Below the pieces are notes generated by a model, which was not told the origin of the DNA, ran no database searches, and worked only from the letters and a program-made list of their open reading frames with translations. Position numbers and translations under genes: made by a program. A stretch of DNA of 64,000 nt from Streptomyces sp. NBC_00273. GTDB lineage: Bacteria > Actinomycetota > Actinomycetes > Streptomycetales > Streptomycetaceae. Within the stretch, counting starts at the first letter, position 1, and every line of letters starts with the position of its first letter. This document shows positions 7,668 to 16,427 of this stretch, piece by piece. The stretch covers positions 7,081,501 to 7,145,500 of the forward strand of contig NZ_CP108067.1 of the NCBI RefSeq assembly GCF_036178145.1, written 5' to 3'.

Positions 7668-10260
7668 GCCGGGCGTTGGTGTGCCGGGTGGGCTCGGCGG
7701 TGGCCGGGTCCTCGGGCCAGGGGTGCTTGGGGTAGCGGCCGCGCAGCTCCGCGCGCACGGCCCGGTAGCCGCCCTGCCAGAAGGAGGCGAGGTCGGCGGT
7801 GACGGCGGCGGGCCGGCCGGCCGGCGACAGCAGGTGCACCAGCACCGGTACGCCGGCCACCCGCGGGGTCTCGGCCAGCCCGAACAGCTCCTGCAGCTTC
7901 ACCGCGAGCACCGGCTGGCCGTGCTCGGCGGAGTAGTCCACCCGGATCCGGGATCCGCTGGGCACCTCCAGGCGTTCCGGAGCCAGCTCGTCCAGCCGGA
8001 CGGCCTCTCCGGTGGCCCACGGCAGCAGCCGGTTCAGGGCCTGCCCGGCGTCGATCCGCCCGAGGTCGGCGCGGCGCCGGGCCCGGGACAGCTCGGGCTC
8101 CAGCCAGTCGTCGGCCCGCTCCAGCAGGGCCCGGTCCTCGGCCACGTCGGGCCAGGCACCGCCGAGCGTGCGGTGCAGGAAGCCGAGGCGGGCCCGGAGG
8201 GTCAGTGCGTCCGGGGACCAGCGCAGCAGGCCGAGCCCCTCGGCGCGCAGCCCGTCGAGGAGCGCGGCCCGGACGAGCGCCGGATCGGGGGTGCGCAGCG
8301 GACGTACGGACAGTTCGATCGCCCCGAGGCGTTCGGCGGCGCGGGCGACGAGGTCGCCGTCCTCCCAGCGGACCTCTTCCCCCGCGGTGAGCAGGTGCGC
8401 GGCGGCGGCGCGGGCGGTGTCCTCGTCGATGACGGCGCCGAGGCGGACCCGGGCGGACGCGGAATGCGGCGGCCTGTCGGCGACGGCGACGGCCAGCCAG
8501 GATGCTTGGCGCAGGCCCGATCCGTCGCCGAGCTCGGCCGCGGTGCCGTTGGCCATGAGGAAGGCCCCCTCACCCCTGGCTTTCGCCACCCGTTCGGGGA
8601 AGGCCAGGGCCGCGATCAGGCCTGCGGCGGCATCGTCGGGTGCAGCGCCGCTGCCGGGGCTCCGCCCCGAACCCCGCGCCTCGAACGCCGGCGAGGCTGA
8701 TTCTTCAGCCCCGGCGGCGTTCGAGGCGCGGGGGTACGGAGGTTCGGCGGTGCGCCCCGCGGGGGAAGCGGCACGCTCCAGGCGGCGGGCCTCCGCGCGC
8801 CAGCGGGCCGCGTAGCCGTCGCCGCCGGCGCGGGCCCGCCGCCAGGCGCCGGCCAGGTCGTCCCCGTACTCCCGCGGCGGCTCCTCGCTCAGCAGGGCCA
8901 CCACCTCCGCCGCCCGGCGGGCACCGAGCGCGGCGGAGCCGTCCAGCAGGGCCCGGGCCAGCCGCGGGTGCAGCCCGAGCCGGGCCATCCGCTGCCCGCG
9001 CGCGGTGACCGCACCGGCCGGGGACACCGCGCCGACGGCCACCAGCACCTCCCGCGCCGCGGCCATGGCCCCCGCCGGCGGCGGGTCCAGCAGGGCCAGC
9101 CCGGTCGCGTCCGGGTCCCCCCAGCAGGCGGCCTGCAGGGCGAACTGCGCCAGGTCGGCGATGCGGATCTCCGGCGACGGGAACGCGGCCAGCCGGCCGT
9201 CCTCCGCCTCGGCCCAGCAGCGGTACACCGTGCCCGGCGCCTCGCGCCCGGCCCGGCCCGCCCGCTGGCGCCCGGCCGCTCGGGACGCCCGTACGGTCGC
9301 CAGTGCGCCCAGCCCCCGCGCGTGGTCCACGCGGGGCTCGCGGGCCAGCCCGGAGTCCACCACCACGCGCACCCCGGGGACGGTCAAGCTCGACTCCGCC
9401 ACGGCGGTGGACAGGATCACCCTGCGGTGATCGGCGACGGAGAGCGCCGCGTCCTGGACCGCCGCCGGGGCCCGGCCGTGGATCTGGAGCACCTCCGCGT
9501 CCACTCCGCCCAGCTGGCCGGCGACCCGGGCGATCTCGCCGACGCCGGGCAGGAAGCACAGGACGTCGCCGTCGCGCTCGGCCAGCGCCCGCCGCACCAC
9601 CGAGGCCACGTGCGTCAGCTGCGCCGGATCCACCCGCATCCCGTGCGGGGGCCGCACCGGCCGGGCCGGCGGGGCCCAGACCGTCTCCACGGGGTACGAG
9701 ACGCCCGCCGCCTCCACCACCGGCGCACCGCCCAGTACGCGCGCCCAGCCGGCGGAGTCCGTCGTCGCCGAGGCCGCCACCAGCCGCAGTTCCGGGCGCA
9801 GGGTCTCCCGTACGTCGAGGAGGAAGGCGGCGACCGTGTCGGCGTCCAGGTGCCGCTCGTGGCACTCGTCCAGGACCACCACGTCCACCCCGGTCAGCTC
9901 CTGGTCGCGCTGGAGGCGCTGGAGCAGCACTCCGGTGGTCACCACCTCCACCACGGTGTCCGGGCCCGCCACCCGTTCCCCGCGCACGGTGAAGCCGACC
10001 GCACCGCCGACCTGCTCGCCCAGCAGCCAGGCCATCCGGCGCGCCGCGGCCCGGGCGGCGATCCGCCGGGGCTCGGCGACGACCACCCGGCGCCGCGGGC
10101 CGCCGCCCACCAGCCCGGCCAGCACCAGCGGCACCAGCGTGGTCTTGCCGGTGCCGGGCGGGGCGCAGAGCACCGCCGTGCCGTGGCCGTCCAGTGCCGA
10201 GACGAGGGCGGGCACGGCCTCCCGCACGGGCAGGGCGTCGAGGGCGGCGGTACGGATCAC
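7657..10260 (-). CDS. hrpB: ATP-dependent helicase HrpB
   Basis: This 867-residue DEAH/RHA-type helicase has Walker A PPGTGKTTLVP (about residues 37-47), the motif II block LDECHERHLDAD, motif III ASATT, and the Q-x-x-G-R-A-G-R motif VI (GRQRAGRAGRE). The HrpB-specific C-terminal region ends in the Trp-rich segment SFWQGGYRAVRAELRGRYPKH. The substrate of HrpB is not established. The GTG start at 10260 is 1 nt behind the stop of the upstream methyltransferase gene, so the two form a tight operon. Residues about 508-545 are an Ala/Ser/Pro-rich insertion encoded by a repeat element (separate entry). The frame stays open through it. Confidence 0.93.
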   Translation of the reverse strand: MIRTAALDALPVREAVPALVSALDGHGTAVLCAPPGTGKTTLVPLVLAGLVGGGPRRRVVVAEPRRIAARAAARRMAWLLGEQVGGAVGFTVRGERVAGPDTVVEVVTTGVLLQRLQRDQELTGVDVVVLDECHERHLDADTVAAFLLDVRETLRPELRLVAASATTDSAGWARVLGGAPVVEAAGVSYPVETVWAPPARPVRPPHGMRVDPAQLTHVASVVRRALAERDGDVLCFLPGVGEIARVAGQLGGVDAEVLQIHGRAPAAVQDAALSVADHRRVILSTAVAESSLTVPGVRVVVDSGLAREPRVDHARGLGALATVRASRAAGRQRAGRAGREAPGTVYRCWAEAEDGRLAAFPSPEIRIADLAQFALQAACWGDPDATGLALLDPPPAGAMAAAREVLVAVGAVSPAGAVTARGQRMARLGLHPRLARALLDGSAALGARRAAEVVALLSEEPPREYGDDLAGAWRRARAGGDGYAARWRAEARRLERAASPAGRTAEPPYPRASNAAGAEESASPAFEARGSGRSPGSGAAPDDAAAGLIAALAFPERVAKARGEGAFLMANGTAAELGDGSGLRQASWLAVAVADRPPHSASARVRLGAVIDEDTARAAAAHLLTAGEEVRWEDGDLVARAAERLGAIELSVRPLRTPDPALVRAALLDGLRAEGLGLLRWSPDALTLRARLGFLHRTLGGAWPDVAEDRALLERADDWLEPELSRARRRADLGRIDAGQALNRLLPWATGEAVRLDELAPERLEVPSGSRIRVDYSAEHGQPVLAVKLQELFGLAETPRVAGVPVLVHLLSPAGRPAAVTADLASFWQGGYRAVRAELRGRYPKHPWPEDPATAEPTRHTNARLRR
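8656..8733. repeat. Inverted-repeat element carried in frame inside hrpB
   Basis: Arm 1 at 8672-8700 and arm 2 at 8705-8733 are 29-nt inverted repeats that match at 27 of 29 positions around a 4-nt loop (TTCT). A small extra hairpin, GGGGC-TCC-GCCCC (8656-8668), stands beside it. The core CGCGCCTCGAACGCCGGCG is closely related to two direct copies (CGCGCCTCAAACGCCGGCG) upstream of uvrC. It lies in the linker between the helicase core and the C-terminal region and leaves the hrpB frame open. Confidence 0.8.
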
Positions 10261-10261
10261 G

Positions 10262-11110
10262 TCAGTCGCGCTCGCAGACGAAGATCGCGGTGCCCGGGAT
10301 CAGGTTGCCGCGCAGCGGGGACCAGCCGCCCCATTCCTGGCTGTTCCACTCCGGCCACTCGGGCTCGACCAGGTCGAGCAGGCGGAAGCCGCCCGCCACC
10401 ACGTCGCGCACCCGGTCGCCGATCGTGCGGTGGTGCTCCACGTACACGGCGCGGCCCTGCTCGTCCTGTTCCACGTACGCGGTGCGGTCGAAGTAGGAGG
10501 CGGCGACGGACAGCCCCTCGGGTCCGGGCTCGTCGGGGAAGGCCCAGCGGACGGGGTGGGTCACGGAGAAGACCCAGCGGCCGCCGGGGCGCAGCACGCG
10601 GTGCACCTCGCGCATGACGTTGACGGGGTCGGCGACGAAGGGGACGGCGCCGTAGGCGGAGCAGGCCAGGTCGAAGGAACCGGCGCGGAACGGCAGCCGT
10701 CCGGCGTCGGCCTCGACCAGCGGGAGGTCGTCGCCGATGCGCAGGGCGTGCTGGAGCTGGCGGTGGGAGAGGTCGAGGGCGACCGGGCGGGCGCCCTGGG
10801 CGGCCAGCCAGCGCGAGCACTGGGCTGCGCCGGCGCCGATCTCCAGGACGTCCTTGTCCCTGAGGGAGGCGGCGGGGCCGAGGAGGGCCGCCTCCGCCTC
10901 GTCGAGCCCCTCGGGTCCCCACACGAAGCGGTCGTCGCCGAGGAAGGCGCCGTGGTCGCTCTGGTACTCGTCGGCGTTGCGGTCCCACCAGCTGCGGCTC
11001 GCCCGGCTGCTCTCCGCTTCCCCCGCGTCACGCCGTGTGGCCTCGGGGTCTTCCACGGAGACCGGATCGGCTTCGGACGCTACTTCGGAGGCGTAGTCCT
11101 CTTGGTTCAT
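10262..11110 (-). CDS. Class I SAM-dependent methyltransferase
   Basis: This 282-residue protein has an acidic, poorly structured N-terminus (residues 1-40), followed by the RSWWDRNADEYQSDHG block common to this actinobacterial methyltransferase family. The SAM-binding motif I is VLEIGAGAAQCSRWLA (about residues 88-103) and the post-I segment is VALDLSHRQL. The substrate is unknown. The ATG at 11110 is chosen because upstream in-frame codons give improbable sequence. The stop lies 1 nt before the GTG of hrpB, so the gene leads that operon. A 122-bp stretch separates its start from the divergent rpsA promoter. Confidence 0.85.
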   Translation of the reverse strand: MNQEDYASEVASEADPVSVEDPEATRRDAGEAESSRASRSWWDRNADEYQSDHGAFLGDDRFVWGPEGLDEAEAALLGPAASLRDKDVLEIGAGAAQCSRWLAAQGARPVALDLSHRQLQHALRIGDDLPLVEADAGRLPFRAGSFDLACSAYGAVPFVADPVNVMREVHRVLRPGGRWVFSVTHPVRWAFPDEPGPEGLSVAASYFDRTAYVEQDEQGRAVYVEHHRTIGDRVRDVVAGGFRLLDLVEPEWPEWNSQEWGGWSPLRGNLIPGTAIFVCERD

Positions 11111-11232
11111 GGGGCCCGTCGTCGTAGTCTGCGAATGTCTTCTGAATGTGGCAGGAAGCGCCAGGAGGGGCTTCCCGCCCATGAATTGTGCCGGTTGTGC
11201 GGCGATCCGCCCGGGGTGTGCGCCTTCGCGCA

Positions 11233-11261
11233 TTGACCCTGTCCGGCTGCCCCCGTATGCT
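11233..11261 (+). promoter_or_regulatory. Strong vegetative promoter of rpsA
   Basis: TTGACC (11233-11238), a 17-bp spacer, then TATGCT (11256-11261). This is close to the Streptomyces principal sigma consensus (TTGAC-N17-TAnnnT). It predicts a start of transcription near 11268, giving an untranslated leader of about 195 nt. Confidence 0.7.
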
Positions 11262-11267
11262 ACAAGT

Positions 11268-11463
11268 TGCGCTGCGAGCCTGTGCTCCTCAGACCTAGCA
11301 GGCTGCGCTTGCATCTGTTGATGTCCCCTCGGTTTTCGAGGCCCCACCGCTCTTCGCGGAAGGGGGTCTCCTTGGCTGTCCGGCTTCTTCGGCAGATGCC
11401 GATAAGGGCTCCCGGCGTAGCAGTACCTACGACTTTCTGTCCGTAACCGGAGCCCTTTCCCAC
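11268..11463 (+). promoter_or_regulatory. Structured 5' leader of rpsA
   Basis: Between the promoter and the rpsA start are several local hairpins: AGCCTG/CAGGCT (11277-11304), CCTCG/CGAGG around GTTTT (11327-11341), CCGC/GCGG nested within CCCC/GGGG (11342-11365) and the palindrome TCGGCA-GA-TGCCGA (11389-11402). The only Shine-Dalgarno candidate is GGAG at 11449-11452. No protein-coding frame is convincing here. A folded leader suggests post-transcriptional control, by analogy with S1 autoregulation, but this is inference. Confidence 0.5.
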
Positions 11464-12972
11464 ATGACGAGCAGCACCGAGACCACCTCTACCACTCCGC
11501 AGGTAGCGGTCAACGACATCGGTAACGAGGAAGCCTTCCTCGCCGCGATCGACGAGACGATCAAGTACTTCAACGACGGCGACATCGTCGACGGCGTCAT
11601 CGTGAAGGTCGACCGGGACGAGGTCCTGCTCGACATCGGTTACAAGACCGAAGGCGTGATCCCGAGCCGTGAGCTCTCGATCAAGCACGACGTCGACCCG
11701 AACGAGGTCGTCAAGGTCGGCGACGAGATCGAGGCCCTGGTTCTCCAGAAGGAGGACAAGGAAGGCCGTCTGATCCTGTCCAAGAAGCGCGCTCAGTACG
11801 AGCGTGCCTGGGGCACGATCGAGAAGATCAAGGAAGAAGACGGCATCGTCACCGGTACCGTCATCGAGGTCGTCAAGGGTGGTCTCATCCTCGACATCGG
11901 CCTCCGCGGCTTCCTGCCGGCCTCTCTCGTCGAGATGCGTCGTGTCCGCGACCTCCAGCCCTACGTGGGCAAGGAGCTCGAGGCGAAGATCATCGAGCTG
12001 GACAAGAACCGCAACAACGTGGTCCTGTCCCGCCGCGCCTGGCTGGAGCAGACCCAGTCCGAGGTTCGCCAGACGTTCCTCACCACCCTGCAGAAGGGTC
12101 AGGTCCGCTCCGGCGTCGTTTCCTCGATCGTCAACTTCGGTGCCTTCGTGGACCTGGGTGGCGTCGACGGTCTCGTCCACGTCTCCGAGCTGTCTTGGAA
12201 GCACATCGACCACCCGTCCGAGGTTGTCGAGGTCGGCCAGGAAGTCACCGTCGAGGTCCTCGACGTCGACATGGACCGCGAGCGTGTCTCCCTGTCGCTG
12301 AAGGCGACGCAGGAGGACCCGTGGCAGCAGTTCGCCCGGACCCACCAGATCGGTCAGGTCGTCCCGGGTAAGGTCACCAAGCTGGTTCCGTTCGGTGCGT
12401 TCGTCCGCGTGGACGAGGGCATCGAGGGCCTGGTCCACATCTCCGAGCTGGCCGAGCGCCACGTGGAGATCCCGGAGCAGGTCGTCCAGGTCAACGACGA
12501 GATCTTCGTCAAGGTCATCGACATCGACCTCGAGCGTCGCCGGATCTCGCTGTCGCTGAAGCAGGCCAACGAGTCCTTCGGTGCCGACCCGGCGTCGGTC
12601 GAGTTCGACCCGACCCTGTACGGCATGGCCGCGTCTTACGACGACCAGGGCAACTACATCTACCCCGAGGGCTTCGACCCCGAGACCAACGACTGGCTCG
12701 AGGGCTTCGACAAGCAGCGCGAGGCCTGGGAGACCCAGTACGCCGAGGCGCAGCAGCGCTTCGAGCAGCACCAGGCTCAGGTCATCAAGAGCCGCGAGGC
12801 CGACGAGGCCGCTGCTGCCGAGGGCGCTGCCGCCCCGGCCGCCGGTGGCAACGCCGGTGCGGGCATCTCGGGTGGTTCGTACTCCTCGGAGTCGGACGAG
12901 ACCTCCGGCGCCCTGGCGTCGGACGAGGCCCTGGCCGCGCTCCGCGAGAAGCTGGCCGGCGGCCAGAGCTGA
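11464..12972 (+). CDS. rpsA: 30S ribosomal protein S1
   Basis: This 502-residue protein has four S1 (OB-fold) RNA-binding domains at about residues 40-108, 118-195, 212-280 and 297-367. The last two contain the typical GAFVDLGGVDGLVHVSELSW and GAFVRVDEGIEGLVHISELA segments. It binds mRNA on the 30S subunit and aids initiation on structured messages. The C-terminal ~130 residues are acidic, Gln/Ala-rich and divergent, as expected for actinobacterial S1, which has four rather than six S1 domains. Codon use is the most biased in the window, fitting high expression. A strong hairpin terminator follows 53 bp after the stop. Confidence 0.97.
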   Translation: MTSSTETTSTTPQVAVNDIGNEEAFLAAIDETIKYFNDGDIVDGVIVKVDRDEVLLDIGYKTEGVIPSRELSIKHDVDPNEVVKVGDEIEALVLQKEDKEGRLILSKKRAQYERAWGTIEKIKEEDGIVTGTVIEVVKGGLILDIGLRGFLPASLVEMRRVRDLQPYVGKELEAKIIELDKNRNNVVLSRRAWLEQTQSEVRQTFLTTLQKGQVRSGVVSSIVNFGAFVDLGGVDGLVHVSELSWKHIDHPSEVVEVGQEVTVEVLDVDMDRERVSLSLKATQEDPWQQFARTHQIGQVVPGKVTKLVPFGAFVRVDEGIEGLVHISELAERHVEIPEQVVQVNDEIFVKVIDIDLERRRISLSLKQANESFGADPASVEFDPTLYGMAASYDDQGNYIYPEGFDPETNDWLEGFDKQREAWETQYAEAQQRFEQHQAQVIKSREADEAAAAEGAAAPAAGGNAGAGISGGSYSSESDETSGALASDEALAALREKLAGGQS

Positions 12973-13025
12973 TCGCAGCGCGCATCACACTCCGGTGTGA
13001 GCCGAGCTGAACTGCGTTGAACGGC

Positions 13026-13055
13026 AAGGCCCGTCCCCTTCGGGGGGCGGGCCTT
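13026..13055 (+). terminator. Terminator of rpsA
   Basis: A 13-bp stem (one G-T pair), AAGGCCCGTCCCC with its partner GGGGGCGGGCCTT, around a TTCG tetraloop. The UUCG loop makes it very stable. A T tract is absent, as is common in Streptomyces. Confidence 0.85.
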
Positions 13056-13191
13056 ACCGCGTTTCCCACCGCGTTTCCCCGTCCGGTCTCCCGCGTGATC
13101 CGTTGCGTTCCTGTGAATGAGGCCAACTGGGGAATGGCCGGGCCGCCTTGGACGTTCTTGGCTGAGAACGAGGCGAGGAGGAGTGGTGACG

Positions 13192-14130
13192 GTGCTTGAT
13201 CCACAGGGTTTGTACGAATGGGACGCCAAGGGCCTGGCGGTGGCCGACCTGGCGGTCGCCCAGGACTCGGCCGGGCTGGTCATGCTGTACCACTTCGAGG
13301 GGTACATCGACGCGGGTGAGGCCGGCGAGCAGATCGTCGAGCGGCTCCTGGACACGCTGCCCCACCAGGTGGTCGCCCGGTTCGACGCGGACCGGCTGGT
13401 GGACTACCGGGCCCGGCGGCCGCTGCTGACCTTCCAGCGCGACCACTGGACGGAGTTCGAGGAGCCCCGGCTGGAGGTCCGGCTCGTCCAGGACGCCACC
13501 GGAGCGCCCTTCCTGCTGCTGTCCGGCCCGGAGCCGGACGTGGAGTGGGAGCGCTTCGCCGTTGCCGTCCGGCAGATCGTCGAGCGCCTCGGCGTGCGGC
13601 TCTCGGTCAACTTCCACGGCATCCCGATGGGCGTCCCGCACACCCGTCCCGTGGGCATCACCCCGCACGGCAACCGCACCGACCTCATGCCGGGCCACCG
13701 CAGCCCCTTCGACGAGGCCCAGGTACCGGGCAGCGCGGAGTCCCTGGTGGAGTTCCGCCTGGCCCAGGCCGGGCACGACGTGCTGGGCGTCGCCGCGCAC
13801 GTGCCGCACTACGTGGCGCGCTCGGCGTACCCGGACGCCGCGCTGACGGTGCTGGAGTCGATCACGGCGGCGACCGGTCTGGTGCTCCCGGCCGTGGCGC
13901 ACGCCCTGCGCACCGAGGCGCACCGCACACAGACGGAGATCGACCGGCAGATCCGGGAGGGCGACGAGGAGCTGGTCAGCCTGGTGCAGGGGCTGGAGCA
14001 CCAGTACGACGCGGCCGCCGGGGCCGAGACCCGGGGCAACATGATCGCCGAGCCGGCGGAGCTGCCGTCCGCGGACGAGATCGGCCGCGAGTTCGAGCGG
14101 TTCCTGGCGGAGCGCGAGGGCGAGAACTGA
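13192..14130 (+). CDS. PAC2 family protein (proteasome assembly chaperone-like)
   Basis: This 312-residue protein belongs to the actinobacterial PAC2 family, related to eukaryotic proteasome assembly chaperone 2. Diagnostic segments are [15 protein letters not shown] near the N-terminus, [15 protein letters not shown] in the middle and [17 protein letters not shown] further on. The molecular role in bacteria is not established. The GTG at 13192 is chosen because GGAGGAG ends 9 nt upstream; GTG codons at 13183 and 13186 are in frame but overlap or touch that site. It is followed 31 bp later by coaE in the same direction. Confidence 0.85.
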   Translation: MLDPQGLYEWDAKGLAVADLAVAQDSAGLVMLYHFEGYIDAGEAGEQIVERLLDTLPHQVVARFDADRLVDYRARRPLLTFQRDHWTEFEEPRLEVRLVQDATGAPFLLLSGPEPDVEWERFAVAVRQIVERLGVRLSVNFHGIPMGVPHTRPVGITPHGNRTDLMPGHRSPFDEAQVPGSAESLVEFRLAQAGHDVLGVAAHVPHYVARSAYPDAALTVLESITAATGLVLPAVAHALRTEAHRTQTEIDRQIREGDEELVSLVQGLEHQYDAAAGAETRGNMIAEPAELPSADEIGREFERFLAEREGEN

Positions 14131-14148
14131 CGTACGAGCGGGGCCCCC

Positions 14149-14154
14149 TATGCT
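14149..14154 (+). promoter_or_regulatory. -10 box giving a leaderless coaE start
   Basis: TATGCT at 14149-14154 is followed by 7 nt and then the ATG at 14162. In Streptomyces this spacing puts the transcription start at or next to the start codon. The -10 box itself contains the other in-frame ATG (14150), which is therefore unlikely to be used. Confidence 0.5.
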
Positions 14155-14161
14155 GCGGGGC

Positions 14162-14770
14162 ATGCTGAAAGTAGGCCTGACGGGCGGAATCGGTGCCGGC
14201 AAGAGCGAGGTCTCGCGACTGCTGGCGGGGTACGGGGCGATCGTGGTCGACGCCGATCGGATCGCGCGCGAGGTCGTGGAGCCCGGTACGCCGGGGCTCG
14301 CGGCCGTCGTGGCGGCCTTCGGGGAGTCGGTGCTGACGGCGGAGGGGACGCTGGACCGGCCGAAGCTGGGGTCCATCGTGTTCGCGGACCCGGCGAAGCT
14401 CCAGACCCTCAACGCGATCGTGCATCCCCTGGTGGGGGCCCGGTCGGCGGAGCTGGAAGCCGCCGCGGGGGCCGACGCGATCGTGGTGCACGACGTACCG
14501 CTGCTCGCCGAGAACGGCCTGGCGCCCCTCTACGACCTGGTCGTGGTCGTGGACGCGGCCCCGGCGACCCAGCTGGCGCGGCTGACCGCGCTGCGCGGGA
14601 TGGCCGAGGAGGAGGCGCGGGCCCGGATGGCCGCACAGGCGACCCGGGAGCAGCGGCTCGCGGTGGCGACCCTCGTGATCGACAACGACGGGCCGCTGGA
14701 GGCGCTGGAGCCGCAGGTGCGCAAGGTGTGGGACGAGCTCACGGTGCGGGCGGCGGGCGGGGCCGCCTGA
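14162..14770 (+). CDS. coaE: Dephospho-CoA kinase
   Basis: This 202-residue P-loop kinase catalyses the last step of coenzyme A synthesis (dephospho-CoA + ATP to CoA). It begins [19 protein letters not shown], with the Walker A motif GGIGAGKS at residues 8-15. The [13 protein letters not shown] segment (substrate site) and [13 protein letters not shown] follow, all typical of CoaE. The length matches the ~200-residue single-domain form. The ATG at 14162 is preferred to the one at 14150 because the latter lies inside a -10 box. The gene stands between PAC2 and a TPR-protein gene. Confidence 0.95.
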   Translation: MLKVGLTGGIGAGKSEVSRLLAGYGAIVVDADRIAREVVEPGTPGLAAVVAAFGESVLTAEGTLDRPKLGSIVFADPAKLQTLNAIVHPLVGARSAELEAAAGADAIVVHDVPLLAENGLAPLYDLVVVVDAAPATQLARLTALRGMAEEEARARMAAQATREQRLAVATLVIDNDGPLEALEPQVRKVWDELTVRAAGGAA

Positions 14771-14901
14771 CGCGTCCGGCCGATGTGTCCGCCCGATGTG
14801 TCCGCCCGGTGCGCCGGGCTTCCGCGTGCGGCTGACGTGTGCATGGAATAGCGGGTGGGGCGGGGGCGTTGAACGCGCCCGGAGAGGGAAGGATTTCGAA
14901 C

Positions 14902-15318
14902 GTGTCCGAAACCACGCGCCCCACCCCGTCCAGCCCGGAAACCCACGTCATCGACTACCGGGCCGCCGAGCAGCTGCTCGCCGCCCGGGACCCGCGCGGC
15001 GCGGTCAAGCTGCTCGACTCGGTCATAGCCGCCCACCCGGAGAACACGGCGGCGCGGCTGCTGCGCGCCCGGGCCTTCTTCGCGGCGGCGCAACTGCGAC
15101 CGGCCGAGCTGGAGTTCGAGCTGGTGCTGGAGCGGGAGCCGGACAACGCCTTCGCCCACTTCGCGCTGGCCCGTACGTTCGAGCGCTCGGGCCGGCCCGA
15201 GCAGGCGCGCAGGCACTTCCGCCTCGCCGCGGCCCTCGACCCCCGGCCCGATTACCTGGCGGCCGCCCGCTTCGAGGGCCCGGCCGCGGAGGGCGGGCCC
15301 GAAGCCGACCCGGCCTGA
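14902..15318 (+). CDS. Small tetratricopeptide repeat protein
   Basis: This 138-residue cytoplasmic protein contains about three consecutive TPR-like helix pairs. The canonical pattern is clear in AARLLRARAFFAAAQLRPAE and NAFAHFALARTFERSGRPEQ, with residue spacing of 34. It probably acts as a protein-protein adaptor; the partner is unknown. The GTG at 14902 is preceded by AAGGA at 8 nt. It converges on the DUF6343 gene with no intergenic space (1 nt). Confidence 0.8.
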   Translation: MSETTRPTPSSPETHVIDYRAAEQLLAARDPRGAVKLLDSVIAAHPENTAARLLRARAFFAAAQLRPAELEFELVLEREPDNAFAHFALARTFERSGRPEQARRHFRLAAALDPRPDYLAAARFEGPAAEGGPEADPA

Positions 15319-15319
15319 C

Positions 15320-15586
15320 TCACCGGCTGCGGGGCGGCACGTACGGAGGGATGTCCGGGCCGGGCTGGTAGTGGGGCCCCTGGTGGATGTGGCGCACGAT
15401 CATGCACAGGTCCACGACCACGACCACCGCCAGCGCCCCGCAGGCGGCCGCCCAACCGGGACGGCCCACCAGCGAGAACAAGGCCGTGCCGGCGGCAGCC
15501 CAGACCAGACCCCAGACACCCAGCCAGAACCGCAGCCGCAGCGGACTGCGCGCGGTCACCGGCTCATTCCCGGAACGCATGGCCAT
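15320..15586 (-). CDS. DUF6343 family small membrane protein
   Basis: This 88-residue protein has two transmembrane helices (about residues 14-36 and 42-64) and a polar, Pro-rich C-terminus (GPHYQPGPDIPPYVPPRSR). The N-terminal RSGNEPVTARSPLRLRFWLG matches the DUF6343 family I recall from Streptomyces. Function unknown. The ATG at 15586 follows AGGAG at 5 nt. It lies 34 bp behind the secreted-protein gene on the same strand and may be co-transcribed with it. Confidence 0.7.
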   Translation of the reverse strand: MAMRSGNEPVTARSPLRLRFWLGVWGLVWAAAGTALFSLVGRPGWAAACGALAVVVVVDLCMIVRHIHQGPHYQPGPDIPPYVPPRSR

Positions 15587-15620
15587 CGCCTCTCCTGTCC
15601 ATGGTCCCACCCCTGCCGGG

Positions 15621-16250
15621 TCAGGGGTTGAGCTTGTTCACGGCCTTGGTGGTCGTCTTCTTGAAGGCGGCGACCGGGGCGTGGGACAGGTCGCCCATCT
15701 CGCCCCACTGCACGACGGTCACGGTGGAGCCGTCGCGCCCGATCCCGTACAGGTGCACGCCCGGCTCGGATTCGGGGACCGAGGTGTGGACGCCGTAGAC
15801 GTGCGCGCCCTCCTCGACGGGGAGGGTGCCGTAGTCCTGCCAGGAGGCGGTGCCGCCCGGGGTCGCCCGCAGCCAGTCGGCGGCGCAGGCGGCGACCTTG
15901 CGCTCCAGGACGCCGGCGAGCCTGGCCGCCGCGGAGGGCGAGGAGGACCGTACGGAGACCTGCACGGCGCCGGTGTCGTACTCGGTGCCGAAGACGCGGT
16001 GCCAGCTGCCCGCGGCCGGGAGCACGCCCTCCAGGCAGAACGGCGCGGACTCGGGCAGCCCCGCGGTGACCGCGCCGGCGTACCAGGGCGAGGTGGGGTG
16101 CGGCGGAAGGTCGGTGCCGGCCAGGAAGCCGGGCGCGGCGGCGGCCGCGGCGGAGGTGGAGGCGGAGGCGGTCAGGACGAGGGCGGCCGCCGCCGCGACG
16201 AGTGCGGTGGTGAGCGCGCTGGCGGTGGCGGTGCCGGAACGTCGGAACAT
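15621..16250 (-). CDS. Secreted protein of unknown function
   Basis: This 209-residue exported protein has an N-terminal Arg-Arg and a long Ala/Leu/Val hydrophobic core (residues 10-40) forming a signal peptide. The mature part has two Cys residues about 45 residues apart that could form a disulfide, and a segment VRSSSPSAAARLAGVLERKVAAC reminiscent of extracellular sensor domains such as that of PknH, but the resemblance is weak. No catalytic motif is recognised. It is divergent from a membrane-anchored HTH regulator gene, with 177 bp between starts, which suggests linked control. Confidence 0.6.
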   Translation of the reverse strand: MFRRSGTATASALTTALVAAAAALVLTASASTSAAAAAAPGFLAGTDLPPHPTSPWYAGAVTAGLPESAPFCLEGVLPAAGSWHRVFGTEYDTGAVQVSVRSSSPSAAARLAGVLERKVAACAADWLRATPGGTASWQDYGTLPVEEGAHVYGVHTSVPESEPGVHLYGIGRDGSTVTVVQWGEMGDLSHAPVAAFKKTTTKAVNKLNP

Positions 16251-16427
16251 GGTCGGTTCTCCCCGTGAGCGTCGTGGTGGTGCGTGCCTGACGAGCCTGT
16301 TCCCCGGACGGCGCGGCGGGCGACGGATCGCGGCGAATCCGGGACGCTGGAACGGCCGTACGCGCCGTCACCTGGGGGAACACCTCATGCATGGAACGCG
16401 GTCGCGGGACGCGGAACGGGGGAGAGC

